Below, one piece after another: positions 43,790-52,857 of a stretch of 64,000 bases of DNA. Origin of the DNA: DATARH01 sp963773625 (lineage in GTDB: Bacteria; Pseudomonadota; Alphaproteobacteria; ATCC43930; CGMCC-115725); the NCBI GenBank assembly GCA_963773625.1, contig CAVZCJ010000016.1:186001-250000 (forward strand). The letters run 5' to 3'. Both the position numbers and the translations under genes were made by a program. The notes under the pieces are model-generated. The model was not told the origin of the DNA. It saw only the letters and a list, made by a program, of their open reading frames with translations, and did not search any database. The first letter of the stretch is position 1, and every line of letters starts with the position of its first letter.

Positions 43790-45529
43790 ATGCCGGTCGA
43801 GCGGATGCTGAAAGAGGAGACGCCGTCGCGGGTGCTGGTGGCGCGGGTCTTGGCCGAGGCCGGCATCGAATACGTCTTTGGCATTTCCGGCGGACATACC
43901 GGGCGGATCATTTCCGGCCTCAGCCAGGTGCAGAACCAGGTGCGCATGGTCACCGTGCGCGAGGAGTCGCTGGCCGGGGTGATGGCCGAGGTCTACGGCC
44001 GGCTCACCCGCAAGCCCGGGGTGATGATCGGGCAGGGGCCGTGGGTGCTCGGCAATGGCCTCATCGGCACGCTGGAGGCATTTCTGTCGTCGTCGCCGAT
44101 GGTGCTGCTGACCGATTTCTCCGATGCGCCGCATTTCCATCTGCACGCGCCCTACCAGCAGGCGACCGGCGATTACGGCAGTTGGGACGCGCGCCGCGCC
44201 TTTGGCGGCGTCACCAAGCAGGTGATGCAGGCGCACGAGCCGCTGGAAGCGGTGCAGGCGACGCAGCTGGCGATCAAGCACGCGCTGTCGGGCCAGATGG
44301 GGCCGGTGGCGATCCTGTTCAGCCACGATTCCCTGGCCGGCACGATCACCCCGGAGCAGCAACCGCCGCTCTACCCGACGCGGTTCTATCTGCCGCCACC
44401 CCCGCCGCCGATCGACCGGGGGCAGATCGACGCTGCGGCCGAGCGCATCCTCGCCGCGCGCAAGCCGATCATCATCGCCGGCAACGGCGTGCGCATTTCC
44501 CAGGCCTATGAGGAATTGCAGAAGATCGCCGAGACTGCCGGGCTGCCGGTCGGCACCACCGCGGCGGGCAAGGGCGTGTTCCCGGAGACGCATCCGCTGG
44601 CGCTCGGCGTGTTCGGCACCTTTGGCACCCCGGCGGCGAATGCCTGTATTGGCGAGGCCGATCTGGTGGTGGTGCTCGGCTCTAAGCTCAGCCCGAGCGA
44701 CACCGCCTGGGCCAACGGCAAGCTGCTCGACCCGACCCGGCAGAGCTTTATCCAGGTCGATATCGAGCCGCGCAACGCGTCGTGGACCTTCCCGGCCGAG
44801 CAGGTGGTGCTCGGCGACGTGAAGATGTTCCTCGCCCAATTGTTCGAGGCCGTGCGCACCAAGGCCGGGCACCGCCGCGAGGATGCCGAAAAGCGCGTCG
44901 CCGCCCACCGCGCCGAGCACGGTTATTTCAACACGCCCGCGTATGAGGACGACGACAAGCCGATCCTGCCGCAGCGGGTGATCGGCGAGCTGATGAAGAA
45001 CCTGCCGGACAACGCGATCGTGACCTGCGATGCCGGCGAGAACCGCATCCTGATGACGCATTTCTATCAGGTGAAAATGGCCGGCGGCTTCCTGCAGGCG
45101 GCGGGGTCGGGGCCGATGGGGTTCGGCATCCCGGCGGCCTTGGCGGCGAAGCTGGTGCATCCCGACCGGCCGGTCGTCGCGGTGTGCGGCGACGGCGGCT
45201 TCGCGATGACGATGAACGGGATGATGACCGCGATCGAGCACGACATCCCGATCACCACGGTCGTCTTCAACAACAACGCGCTCGGCTGGGTGCTGCACGG
45301 CGGCGGCCCGTTCGCCGCCGAGTTCAACGATTTCGACCATGCCGCGATCGCCCGCGCGATGGGCTGCAACGGCATTCGGGTCGAGGAGGCGAACGATTTG
45401 GCCCCGGCGCTGAAGGAGGCGCTGGCCTCGCGCAAGCCGACCGTGCTCGACGTGCGCACCTCGCTCAAGACCTCGTTCGCCGACGTCACCTCGGCGCTGG
45501 CGAACGAGGCATCACCAAGGCGACGGTAG
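43790..45529 (+). CDS. Thiamine diphosphate-dependent enzyme (acetolactate synthase family)
   Basis: 579 residues. ATG 43790 chosen because GGGAGG lies 6 bases before it. VLAEAGIEYVFGISGGHTGRI, the catalytic Glu region VTVREESLAGVMAEVYGRL, central domain GNGVRISQAYEELQ, and ThDP motif GDGGFAMTMNGMMTAIEHDI ending in FNNNALGW. Carboligase or decarboxylase of 2-oxo acids; not clearly IlvB, and no small subunit is present. Upstream of the LLM/hydrolase/crotonase operon, though a minus-strand gene intervenes. Confidence 0.85.
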   Translation: MPVERMLKEETPSRVLVARVLAEAGIEYVFGISGGHTGRIISGLSQVQNQVRMVTVREESLAGVMAEVYGRLTRKPGVMIGQGPWVLGNGLIGTLEAFLSSSPMVLLTDFSDAPHFHLHAPYQQATGDYGSWDARRAFGGVTKQVMQAHEPLEAVQATQLAIKHALSGQMGPVAILFSHDSLAGTITPEQQPPLYPTRFYLPPPPPPIDRGQIDAAAERILAARKPIIIAGNGVRISQAYEELQKIAETAGLPVGTTAAGKGVFPETHPLALGVFGTFGTPAANACIGEADLVVVLGSKLSPSDTAWANGKLLDPTRQSFIQVDIEPRNASWTFPAEQVVLGDVKMFLAQLFEAVRTKAGHRREDAEKRVAAHRAEHGYFNTPAYEDDDKPILPQRVIGELMKNLPDNAIVTCDAGENRILMTHFYQVKMAGGFLQAAGSGPMGFGIPAALAAKLVHPDRPVVAVCGDGGFAMTMNGMMTAIEHDIPITTVVFNNNALGWVLHGGGPFAAEFNDFDHAAIARAMGCNGIRVEEANDLAPALKEALASRKPTVLDVRTSLKTSFADVTSALANEASPRRR

Positions 45530-46048
45530 TCAGCAGCTTCCCCGCCCGAAGCCGCGGCGCAGCGCGGCATAGGCTTCCCCGGCGGTCGTTGCCTGCCAGA
45601 AGCAGGCGAATTGCGGCTGGTTGCGGAGCTCCCAATCGGCGAACGCCATCTGCACGCGCAGCTGCGGGCAGCCATTGGTGTGGGCGAACTCATGGAGCTG
45701 GGCAAGCCGCCGCCCGGCCCACTGAAAGGTGTAGCTGAAACCGCCCGGCCCCTGAATGCACGGGTTGAACCCGCTCTCGTCGCGAGCGTCTCCGAGGATG
45801 GCGGAGATCTGGAAACTCTTGTAGCCGTGATCCCTCAGCCATTGGGTCATCTCGGCTTGCGCCTCGTCGGGGCTCGGCGGCGCCAGGCTTTGCGGCGGCG
45901 GGGGCTGCTCGGGGGGACCCGGCGGCGCCGGCGGAAGCTGCGATGGCGGGAAAACGCTCTGGAAACGCTCGACCAGCGAGCACGCCGACAGCAGGTGCGT
46001 AACGGAAATCCACGCCGCGATCGCGGCCCAGGTTCGGACCCGGCGCAT
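45530..46048 (-). CDS. Lipoprotein with phage-tail-lysozyme-like domain
   Basis: 172 residues. Lipoprotein signal WISVTHLLSAC (lipobox LSAC), then a Pro-rich linker (PPAPPGPPEQPPPPQ), then MTQWLRDHGYKSFQISAILGDARDESGFNPC with the Glu of a lysozyme-like active site, GFSYTFQWAGRRLAQL. Would be attached to the outer membrane and act on murein. It converges on the ThDP gene with no gap. Confidence 0.65.
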   Translation of the reverse strand: MRRVRTWAAIAAWISVTHLLSACSLVERFQSVFPPSQLPPAPPGPPEQPPPPQSLAPPSPDEAQAEMTQWLRDHGYKSFQISAILGDARDESGFNPCIQGPGGFSYTFQWAGRRLAQLHEFAHTNGCPQLRVQMAFADWELRNQPQFACFWQATTAGEAYAALRRGFGRGSC

Positions 46049-46214
46049 AGGGCCGGCAAGTTAGAGCAACGGGTTAGAGGTCGCAACCTTTTGCGTTTTG
46101 TGAAGCCCGATCGCACCAGGTGCACGGCTGGCTCGCGAGATGCTCTCAGAGGTTACGGTTGACCGGAACGTAAGCCTTGCTAACTTTCGCCGCGCACATT
46201 CTCGGGAGCGAGCC

Positions 46215-47501
46215 ATGAAGCTGATGTGGTTCCATCTGATGCCGTACACCGAGCTGCCGGACGATTTCCGGGAAAAGAACCCGTCGGTGTGGGTCGACAT
46301 CCATTCGTCGCTGTTCGATCCGCGGCGTGCGCATCACATGTACAACGACTTCATGGACGAGCTCGAATTCGCCGCCGAGTGCGGGTTCGACGCGATCTGC
46401 GTCAACGAGCATCACAACAATGGGTACGGGCTGATGCCGTCGCCCAATCTCGTCGCCAGCTCGCTGGCCCGGCGCACCACCGATACGGCGCTGTGCGTGC
46501 TGGGCAACTCCCTGGCGCTCTACAACCCGCCGACCCGGGTCGCCGAAGAATTCGCGATGATCGACTGTATCTCCGGCGGCCGCCTGATCGCCGGGTTCCC
46601 GGTCGGCTCGCCGATGGATACCTGCTACGCCTACGGGCAGAACCCGTCGATGCTGCGCGAGCGCTATCACGAGGCGCACGACCTCGTGGTCAAGGCCTGG
46701 ACCGCGCCCGACACCTTCGCCTTCAACGGGCGCTTCAACCAGCAACGCTACGTCAATATCTGGCCGCGCCCGATCCAGCGCCCGCACCCGCCGATCTGGA
46801 TCCCGGGCGGCGGCTCGGTCGAGACCTGGCAGTGGTGCGCCGAGATGGACTACGTCTACTGCTACCTGTCGTATTACGGCTACAAGGCCGGGCAGGCGAC
46901 GATGACCGGGTTCTGGAACGAGATGGCCAAGCTCGGCAAGGATAGGAATCCGTACCGCGCCGGCTTCCTGCAGTTCGTCGGTGTCGCCGAGACTCGCGAG
47001 CAGGCGCTCGAGCTTTACGCCGAGCCGGCCGAGTATTTCTACGGCAGATGCCTGCACATCGATCCGCGCTTCGCCGGCCCGCCGGGCTATGCGACCGAGG
47101 AAACCCAGCGCCGCGGCATCAAGGGCATGGTCTCGCAGGCCGCCGACGCCAGCCGCGATACCCAGCGCTACGAGACCAAGTTCCAGACCCTTGCCCGCGA
47201 GATGGATGCGATCGTCGACAAGGGCTACGTCATCATCGGCTCGCCCGATGAGGTCGTCGAGCAGCTGACCGAGGTGGCGACCAACCTCAATGTCGGTCAC
47301 CTGATGATGCTCTTGCAGTTCGGCAACATGAAAAAGGAGTTGGCCCAGTACAACACCAAGCTCTTCGCCGAGAAGGTCATGCCGCGGCTGCAGCACGTCC
47401 ATTCGCAGTGGGAAGACCATTGGTGGCCGCGGCCGATGGAGAAGAAGGAACGGGCGGCGCCCGCTTCGTTCCATCCGGTCGCGCAAGCGGCAGCGGAGTA
47501 A
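46215..47501 (+). CDS. LLM flavin-dependent monooxygenase
   Basis: 428 residues from ATG 46215 with GGGAGCG upstream. MWFHLMPYTELPDDF, ECGFDAICVNEHHNNGYGLMP, NSLALYNPPTRVAEEFAMID, GGRLIAGFPVGSPMDTCYAYG and PPIWIPGGGSVETW are bacterial luciferase-like motifs with the NEHH active-site His. First gene of an operon with an alpha/beta hydrolase (10-base gap) and an oxocamphor-hydrolase-like crotonase. Type II Baeyer-Villiger enzymes (diketocamphane monooxygenases) belong to this superfamily, which suits that context. Confidence 0.85.
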   Translation: MKLMWFHLMPYTELPDDFREKNPSVWVDIHSSLFDPRRAHHMYNDFMDELEFAAECGFDAICVNEHHNNGYGLMPSPNLVASSLARRTTDTALCVLGNSLALYNPPTRVAEEFAMIDCISGGRLIAGFPVGSPMDTCYAYGQNPSMLRERYHEAHDLVVKAWTAPDTFAFNGRFNQQRYVNIWPRPIQRPHPPIWIPGGGSVETWQWCAEMDYVYCYLSYYGYKAGQATMTGFWNEMAKLGKDRNPYRAGFLQFVGVAETREQALELYAEPAEYFYGRCLHIDPRFAGPPGYATEETQRRGIKGMVSQAADASRDTQRYETKFQTLAREMDAIVDKGYVIIGSPDEVVEQLTEVATNLNVGHLMMLLQFGNMKKELAQYNTKLFAEKVMPRLQHVHSQWEDHWWPRPMEKKERAAPASFHPVAQAAAE

Positions 47502-47511
47502 TCGGCACGCT

Positions 47512-48294
47512 ATGACCGAACCGAAAACGACGTCCGTCGAGGTCAACGGCTTTTCCTGCCGGGTGTGGACCGCCGGGTCGGGGCCGAAGCTCGGTTTTCT
47601 CGCCGGGTTTGGGGGCTTGCCCAAATGGGTGCCGTTCCTTGACGCGCTGGCCAAGGAGCGCACCGTCATCGTTCCGTCGCTCCCCGGCTTCCCGGGCGGC
47701 GAGCGCGGCCATGTCGCGCTCGATAGCCATCTCGATTGGCTGGTGGCGACCCGGCAGATCCTCGAAGGCGCGGGTCTAGCGGGCGCCGATCTCGCCGGCA
47801 GCTCGGTCGGCGGCTCGCTCGCCGCCGAAATCGCCGCACTGTGGCCCGCTATGGTCAAGCGCCTGGCGCTGATCGCGCCGTTCGGCCTCTTCGACGAGGC
47901 CGACCCGGCGACCGATCCCTGGGCGCAGCGTCCGCCCGACGTGCCGGCCCTGTTCTGCGCCAACCCGGCGAACTGGGAGATGCTGAAGCAGGAGCCCGAA
48001 GGTCACAACGATCCGGAATGGCCGATCGAGCAGGTCCGCGCCAGCGAGGCGGCGGCGCGCATCTTCTGGCCGCTTGGCAATACCAAGCTCGAAAAGCGCC
48101 TGCCGCTGATCACCGCGCCGACGCTGCTGGTGTGGGGCGGTGAGGACAAGGTCATGCCGCGCAGCTACGCCGACAAGTTCGCCAAGGGGATCAAGGGCAA
48201 GACCGAAATCAAGGTGATCCCCGGCGCCGGCCACCTCGCCGAGCTCGACAAGCCGGACGACGTCGCGGCCGCGATCCTGGAGTGGATGAAGTAA
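47512..48294 (+). CDS. Alpha/beta hydrolase in the LLM-crotonase operon
   Basis: 260 residues. FLAGFGGLPKWVPFLDALA, nucleophile elbow GSSVGGSLAAEIAA, acid in VWGGEDKVMP, and His in PGAGHLAELD. Soluble, meta-cleavage-hydrolase/lactonase-like. Between a flavin monooxygenase and a crotonase, so a ring-opening lactone or ester hydrolase is plausible. Confidence 0.8.
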   Translation: MTEPKTTSVEVNGFSCRVWTAGSGPKLGFLAGFGGLPKWVPFLDALAKERTVIVPSLPGFPGGERGHVALDSHLDWLVATRQILEGAGLAGADLAGSSVGGSLAAEIAALWPAMVKRLALIAPFGLFDEADPATDPWAQRPPDVPALFCANPANWEMLKQEPEGHNDPEWPIEQVRASEAAARIFWPLGNTKLEKRLPLITAPTLLVWGGEDKVMPRSYADKFAKGIKGKTEIKVIPGAGHLAELDKPDDVAAAILEWMK

Positions 48295-48299
48295 CGACT

Positions 48300-48400
48300 G
48301 TCATTGCGAGCCGCCGAGAGGCGGCGTGGCAATCTCGTTCCCGTCTTGACGCTCTGCCGAGGGAGATTGCCGCGTCGCGCTGCGCGCTCCTCGCAATGAC
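48300..48400. repeat. Palindromic miniature repeat (GTCATTGCGAG termini)
   Basis: Perfect terminal inverted repeats GTCATTGCGAG and CTCGCAATGAC enclose about 80 bp that also pair internally (GGCAATCTC with GAGATTGCC). This is the well-known dispersed GTCATTGCGAG palindrome, probably a non-autonomous mobile element. It sits inside the operon between the hydrolase stop and the crotonase ribosome site. Confidence 0.8.
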
Positions 48401-48419
48401 GAAGTGGAGGGAGGAGACC

Positions 48420-49193
48420 ATGCCAACCAAGCTCGCGGATTATCAGAACAAATACCAATGCGTCCGCTTCGAGCGCCGCGGCGGCATCCTGCAGATGACT
48501 CTGCATACCGATGGCGGGTCGCTGCGCTGGGGGTTCGGGCCGCATGGCGAGCTGCCCGATGCGTTCTACGATGTCGGCAACGACCGCGAGAACCGCGTCG
48601 TTATCATCACCGGCACCGGCGCCGAGTTTTCCGGCCCGCGCGCGACCCCGGGCACCTCGTCCTTCCCGACCCGGCCCGGCATCGAGCGGATCGACCGCAT
48701 CCATTGGGAAGGCCGGCATTTGCTGATGAAGCTGCTCGACATCGAGGTGCCGGTGATCAGCGCGATCAACGGCCCGGCCTGGCGCCATTCCGAGATCCCG
48801 CTGCTGTGCGACATCGTCCTCGCCGCCGATACCGCGCAATTCCAGGACTCGGCGCATTTCGCCTCGGAGGTCGTGCCGGGCGACGGCATGCACATCGTGA
48901 TGCCGCTGCTGCTCGGCATGAACCGCGGCCGCTATTACCTGCTGACCGGCCAGACGCTTGATGCCAAGAAAGCGCACGAGTTTGGCCTTGTCGCCGAGGT
49001 GCTGCCGGCCGGCAAGGTGCTGGCCCGCGCCTGGGAGATCGCCGAGGATCTGGCGAAAAAGCCGACGTTGGCGCTCCGCTACACGCGGCTCTTGCTGACC
49101 GAGATGCTGCGCCGGCAGATGCACGATCTGCTCGGCTACGGGCTCGGCATGGAACTCTTGGCGCTCGGCGAAAAGCCGGAGGGGCCGGCGTAA
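48420..49193 (+). CDS. Crotonase-fold beta-diketone hydrolase, 6-oxocamphor hydrolase-like
   Basis: 257 residues, ATG 48420 after GGAGGAGACC. YQNKYQCVRFERRGGILQMTLHTDGGSLRW, ENRVVIITGTGAEFSG, and the region INGPAWRHSEIPLLCDIVLAA to FQDSAHFASEVVPGDGMHIV, then LGMNRGRYYLLTGQ. His123, His146 and Asp155 align with His122, His145 and Asp154 of Rhodococcus 6-oxocamphor hydrolase as I recall them, so it probably does retro-Claisen C-C cleavage of cyclic beta-diketones rather than enoyl-CoA hydration. Last gene of the LLM operon. Confidence 0.75.
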   Translation: MPTKLADYQNKYQCVRFERRGGILQMTLHTDGGSLRWGFGPHGELPDAFYDVGNDRENRVVIITGTGAEFSGPRATPGTSSFPTRPGIERIDRIHWEGRHLLMKLLDIEVPVISAINGPAWRHSEIPLLCDIVLAADTAQFQDSAHFASEVVPGDGMHIVMPLLLGMNRGRYYLLTGQTLDAKKAHEFGLVAEVLPAGKVLARAWEIAEDLAKKPTLALRYTRLLLTEMLRRQMHDLLGYGLGMELLALGEKPEGPA

Positions 49194-49227
49194 GTACCCC
49201 AGCCCGTTTCTTCGCAAGCGCGAGACG

Positions 49228-50172
49228 ATGTCGCTCGTCGGCCAGTGGCTTCGAAGGCCGCCGGATCGGACGGCGCTCGGCGTGGCCGGTGAAGCCACCC
49301 GCCGGCGGGCGCGAAGTCACCGGTGGCGCGGTCATTTGGCGAGCTCGGAGTACGCCTGGGCCCTCGCCTTTTGCGTCCCTTATCTTTGCGTATTTGTCGC
49401 GTTCATCCTCTATCCGGTCGGCTACGCGATCGGGATGGGGAGTGCGCCGGCGCTCTACCGGGAACTCTTCGCCGATCCATACTACCTCCAATCCGTCGTC
49501 AACACCGCGCTCTTTGTCGGCATCGCGGTCAATCTCAAGATGGTCCTCGCGCTGCTGCTGTCAGGCTATTTCATGCGCCGCGGTTGGTGGGTCAAAGCGT
49601 TGATGGCGATCTACATGCTGCCTTGGGCGGTGCCGGCGCAGGCCGGATTCATGTCGATCCACTGGATGCTTAATCGCGATTGGGGGCTGGTCAACAATCT
49701 GATTTGGCATGTGTGCGGCTGCCGCGGGCCCGATTTTCTGGGCGAACACTGGACGGCGCTCGGCGCTGTCATTGCCTCGCATATCTGGAAGAATATGCCG
49801 TTCTGGACCGTGATCCTCCTGGCGGGCCGGATTGCGATCCCGCCCGATCTTCGCGAAGCGGCGGCGGTCGACGGCGCGAGCGGCTTTCGCATTTTCATCC
49901 ACGTGACTCTGCCGCTGCTCGCCAATCTCTATTTGATCAGTACCTTGCTGGCGACGATCTTTGCGCTCGGCGATTTCAACGTCGTCTATTTCGTCAGCAA
50001 TGGTGGGCCGGCGCATTCGACCGACACGCTGGCGACGCTGAGCATTCGCTACGGGATGTATCTCTTCAAGCCGCGGATGGGCGTCGCGACGGTGTTCTCG
50101 GCGATGCCGCTGATGATCCCGCTGGTTCTCATCCTGATGCGCAAGCTGCAAACCTCGGAGGCGCAGCTGTGA
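49228..50172 (+). CDS. Carbohydrate ABC transporter permease (MalF type), orphan
   Basis: 314 residues, six helices. ALAFCVPYLCVFVAFILYPVGYAI starts the membrane part and REAAAVDGASGFRIFIHVTL is the EAA loop that docks on the ATPase. No partner permease, ATPase or binding protein lies beside it. It begins 34 bases after the crotonase, so may be read with that operon. Confidence 0.8.
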   Translation: MSLVGQWLRRPPDRTALGVAGEATRRRARSHRWRGHLASSEYAWALAFCVPYLCVFVAFILYPVGYAIGMGSAPALYRELFADPYYLQSVVNTALFVGIAVNLKMVLALLLSGYFMRRGWWVKALMAIYMLPWAVPAQAGFMSIHWMLNRDWGLVNNLIWHVCGCRGPDFLGEHWTALGAVIASHIWKNMPFWTVILLAGRIAIPPDLREAAAVDGASGFRIFIHVTLPLLANLYLISTLLATIFALGDFNVVYFVSNGGPAHSTDTLATLSIRYGMYLFKPRMGVATVFSAMPLMIPLVLILMRKLQTSEAQL

Positions 50173-50258
50173 CGACGTTCTGTTCGACGTCGCGACGAAC
50201 GTGTGCAAGCTTGCTTCGCTAAGCCCTGTCACTCGGTCTGCCGCAAATCGCCGCTCTC

Positions 50259-51203
50259 ATGCCGAAATCCGAAAGCCCCGCGATGAACGGCCTCGCCACC
50301 CTCTCGGCGAAGCCCTGGGAAAATTACCCGGTACCTGAGCATGTCTACCTGCCGCGCGGCATGATCGGGTTGGAGGAGCGCCGAATGCTCTACTGGCTCG
50401 CCGCGGAATATTACGAGGGCGCCGGGGTCGTCGTTGACGCCGGTGCCTATCTCGGGGCGTCGGCCTTCGCGCTGGCCGCGGGGCTCGCCCATTCCCGTCA
50501 CCGGGCGTCCCGGCAGGCGACGGTTCACTGCTACGATCACTTTGTCGCCAGCGACAACTACGTCCGTGACGACATCTCGCGCGGCTTTTATCCAGTCGCT
50601 GTCGACCACGACTATTTCCCGATTTTCGAGTTCCAGACGGCGCTCCACCGCGACCGGATCGTCGCCCATCGGGGCGATTTTCTGGAGGCTTCCGCTCCCC
50701 CATCGCCGATCGAGATCCTGTTCGTCGACGTCGCGAAGACCGAGGTGCTCAACATGCGTCTGGTCGAGCACTACTTCACCCGGCTGATCCCCGGAAAATC
50801 GGCTATCGTCCAGCAGGATTTCTATCAGGCTTGGTATCCTTACATCCCCATCACGATGGAGTATTTCCGCGATTGGTTCGAGATGGCCGACCCGAATGTC
50901 GCCGACAGCTCGCGGCTTTATCTGCTCACCCGAAAGATCCCTCAGCCGGCAATCCAACAATTCCTCGAAGGTCTCAGCGTTGCTCGGGAGAGCGAATTGC
51001 TCCGCCGCGCCATCGGGCGCGATTCAGGTCCGACCGGGATGATGCTGCGTGTCGCGGAAGTGCTCCACCTGGTCGATCGGCAGGGGCAGCCGGACCGGGC
51101 ACGCGCCGCCGCGGCCGCGCTGCGCAGCGACCCGGAATTCGCGCCGGACGCCTACTACGCGACCCAGCTGGAGTCGATCGAACAGTACCGTCAGCTTATT
51201 TAG
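50259..51203 (+). CDS. SAM-methyltransferase-like hypothetical protein
   Basis: 314 residues from ATG 50259 (50283 possible). GVVVDAGAYLGASAFALAAGL resembles methyltransferase motif I (VxDxGAxxG), ATVHCYDHFVASDNYV follows, then IEILFVDVAKTEVLNMRLV and SAIVQQDFYQAWYPYIP. Fits the group of macrocin-O-methyltransferase-like or sugar-linked proteins, but no family is certain. Precedes the sulfatase gene by 24 bases. Confidence 0.55.
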   Translation: MPKSESPAMNGLATLSAKPWENYPVPEHVYLPRGMIGLEERRMLYWLAAEYYEGAGVVVDAGAYLGASAFALAAGLAHSRHRASRQATVHCYDHFVASDNYVRDDISRGFYPVAVDHDYFPIFEFQTALHRDRIVAHRGDFLEASAPPSPIEILFVDVAKTEVLNMRLVEHYFTRLIPGKSAIVQQDFYQAWYPYIPITMEYFRDWFEMADPNVADSSRLYLLTRKIPQPAIQQFLEGLSVARESELLRRAIGRDSGPTGMMLRVAEVLHLVDRQGQPDRARAAAAALRSDPEFAPDAYYATQLESIEQYRQLI

Positions 51204-51227
51204 CGCAGAAACGAGAGCCCGATCGTC

Positions 51228-52853
51228 ATGCCTAGCGGCAAGAACATCCTCTTCATTATGTGCGATCAATTGCGGTTTGATTACCTCGGCTGCTACGGGC
51301 ATCCGCATCTGAAGACCCCAAATATCGATGCGCTGGCGGCGCGCGGCGTGCGTTTTGACCGCGCCTATGTGCAGTCGCCCGTCTGCGGCCCGTCGCGGAT
51401 GAGCTTCTATACCGGCCGCTACATGCGCTCGCATGGCGCCAATTGGAACGGCTTCCCGCTGCGCGTTGGCGAGCCGACCTTGGGTGATCATCTCGCCGAA
51501 CTCGGCATGCGCGCCGTGCTCGTCGGCAAGACCCATATGGCCGCCGATCTCGCCGGGCTGAAGCGGCTTGGCATCGATCCTGGTTCGTCGCTCGGCGTGC
51601 ATCTCTCCGAATGCGGATTCGAGCCCTACGATCGCGACGACGGGCTGCATCCCCTCGGCCGCGGCCCGCGTCCGGCCTATGACAGCTATCTGCGCAATCT
51701 CGGCTACGACGCGGAAAACCCGTGGGAGGCCTGGGCAAATTCGGCTGACGGGCCGGACGGCGAATTGCTCAACGGCTGGCTGCTCAGCCACGGCGACAAG
51801 CCCGCCCGGATTCCCGAGGAGCACTCCGAGACGGCCTACACGACGCGTCGCGCGATGCAGTTCATCGACGAGGCGGCGAAGGACGGGCGCAACTGGTGCC
51901 TGCATCTCTCCTACATCAAGCCGCATTGGCCCTACATCGCCCCCGCGCCGTATCACGATCTCTACGGCCGGCAAGATGTGGTCGCGGCGGTGCGCGACGA
52001 GGCCGAACGCGTCGACCCGCATCCGGTCTACGGCGCGCTGATGGCGCAGCGCGTCGCGCGCAATTTCTCGCGCGACGAAGTACGCGGCCGGGTGATCCCG
52101 GCCTATATGGGCCTCGTCAAGCAGATCGACGATTGGCTTGGCCGGCTGTTCGGATTTCTCGACGAGCGCGGTTTGTCGGGCGACACGATGATCGTCTTCA
52201 CCAGCGATCATGGCGACTATCTCGGCGACCACTGGCTCGGCGAGAAGGATTTCTTTCACGACTGCACGGTAAAGGTGCCGCTGATCGTCGCCGATCCGAG
52301 CCTCGCGGCCGACGCCACCCGCGGCAGCGCGACGGACGCGCTGATCGAGGCGATCGACCTGGTGCCGAGCTTTATCGAATATTGCGGCGGCGCGGCGCAG
52401 CCGAATGTTGTCGAGGGTCGCTCTCTATTGCCGCTGCTATACGGCACGAAGCCGCCGGATTGGCGGCGCACGATTTTTTCCGAATACGACTATTCGATGC
52501 TCGAGACCCGGCTCACCTTGAACCAGCCGATCCGCGATTGCCGCCTCTATATGGCCTTCGACGGGCGGTGGAAATACATCCACGCGACGGGGTTCAGGCC
52601 GTTGCTGTTCGATCTAGCAAGCGACCCGCGGGAGCTCGCCGATCTCGGCGGTGATCCGGCATACGCCGCTCCATGCGCCCGGATGCGCGAGGCGCTGCTC
52701 GACTGGGCTCTCTCCGACCACAACCGTATCACCACGCCAGACTCGCGCATCGAGAATTACGCGCGGGGCCAGCAGCTTCGCTCCGGCATCCTGATCGGCT
52801 ATTGGGACGAGGCCGAACTGGCCGCCGCGCGCGCCCGGCTCGGCATCGGCTAA
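51228..52853 (+). CDS. Sulfatase / phosphonate monoester hydrolase family enzyme
   Basis: 541 residues, cytoplasmic. KNILFIMCDQLRFDYLGCYG gives metal Asp13, and PVCGPSRMSFYTGRYMRS gives Cys53-Gly-Pro-Ser-Arg57, the C-x-P-S-R motif turned into formylglycine. FTSDHGDYLGDHWLGEKDF holds further metal ligands. Hydrolyses sulfate, phosphonate or phosphodiester esters; which one is not decided by sequence. No sulfatase-maturation enzyme is in the window. Confidence 0.85.
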   Translation: MPSGKNILFIMCDQLRFDYLGCYGHPHLKTPNIDALAARGVRFDRAYVQSPVCGPSRMSFYTGRYMRSHGANWNGFPLRVGEPTLGDHLAELGMRAVLVGKTHMAADLAGLKRLGIDPGSSLGVHLSECGFEPYDRDDGLHPLGRGPRPAYDSYLRNLGYDAENPWEAWANSADGPDGELLNGWLLSHGDKPARIPEEHSETAYTTRRAMQFIDEAAKDGRNWCLHLSYIKPHWPYIAPAPYHDLYGRQDVVAAVRDEAERVDPHPVYGALMAQRVARNFSRDEVRGRVIPAYMGLVKQIDDWLGRLFGFLDERGLSGDTMIVFTSDHGDYLGDHWLGEKDFFHDCTVKVPLIVADPSLAADATRGSATDALIEAIDLVPSFIEYCGGAAQPNVVEGRSLLPLLYGTKPPDWRRTIFSEYDYSMLETRLTLNQPIRDCRLYMAFDGRWKYIHATGFRPLLFDLASDPRELADLGGDPAYAAPCARMREALLDWALSDHNRITTPDSRIENYARGQQLRSGILIGYWDEAELAAARARLGIG

Positions 52854-52857
52854 TCGG

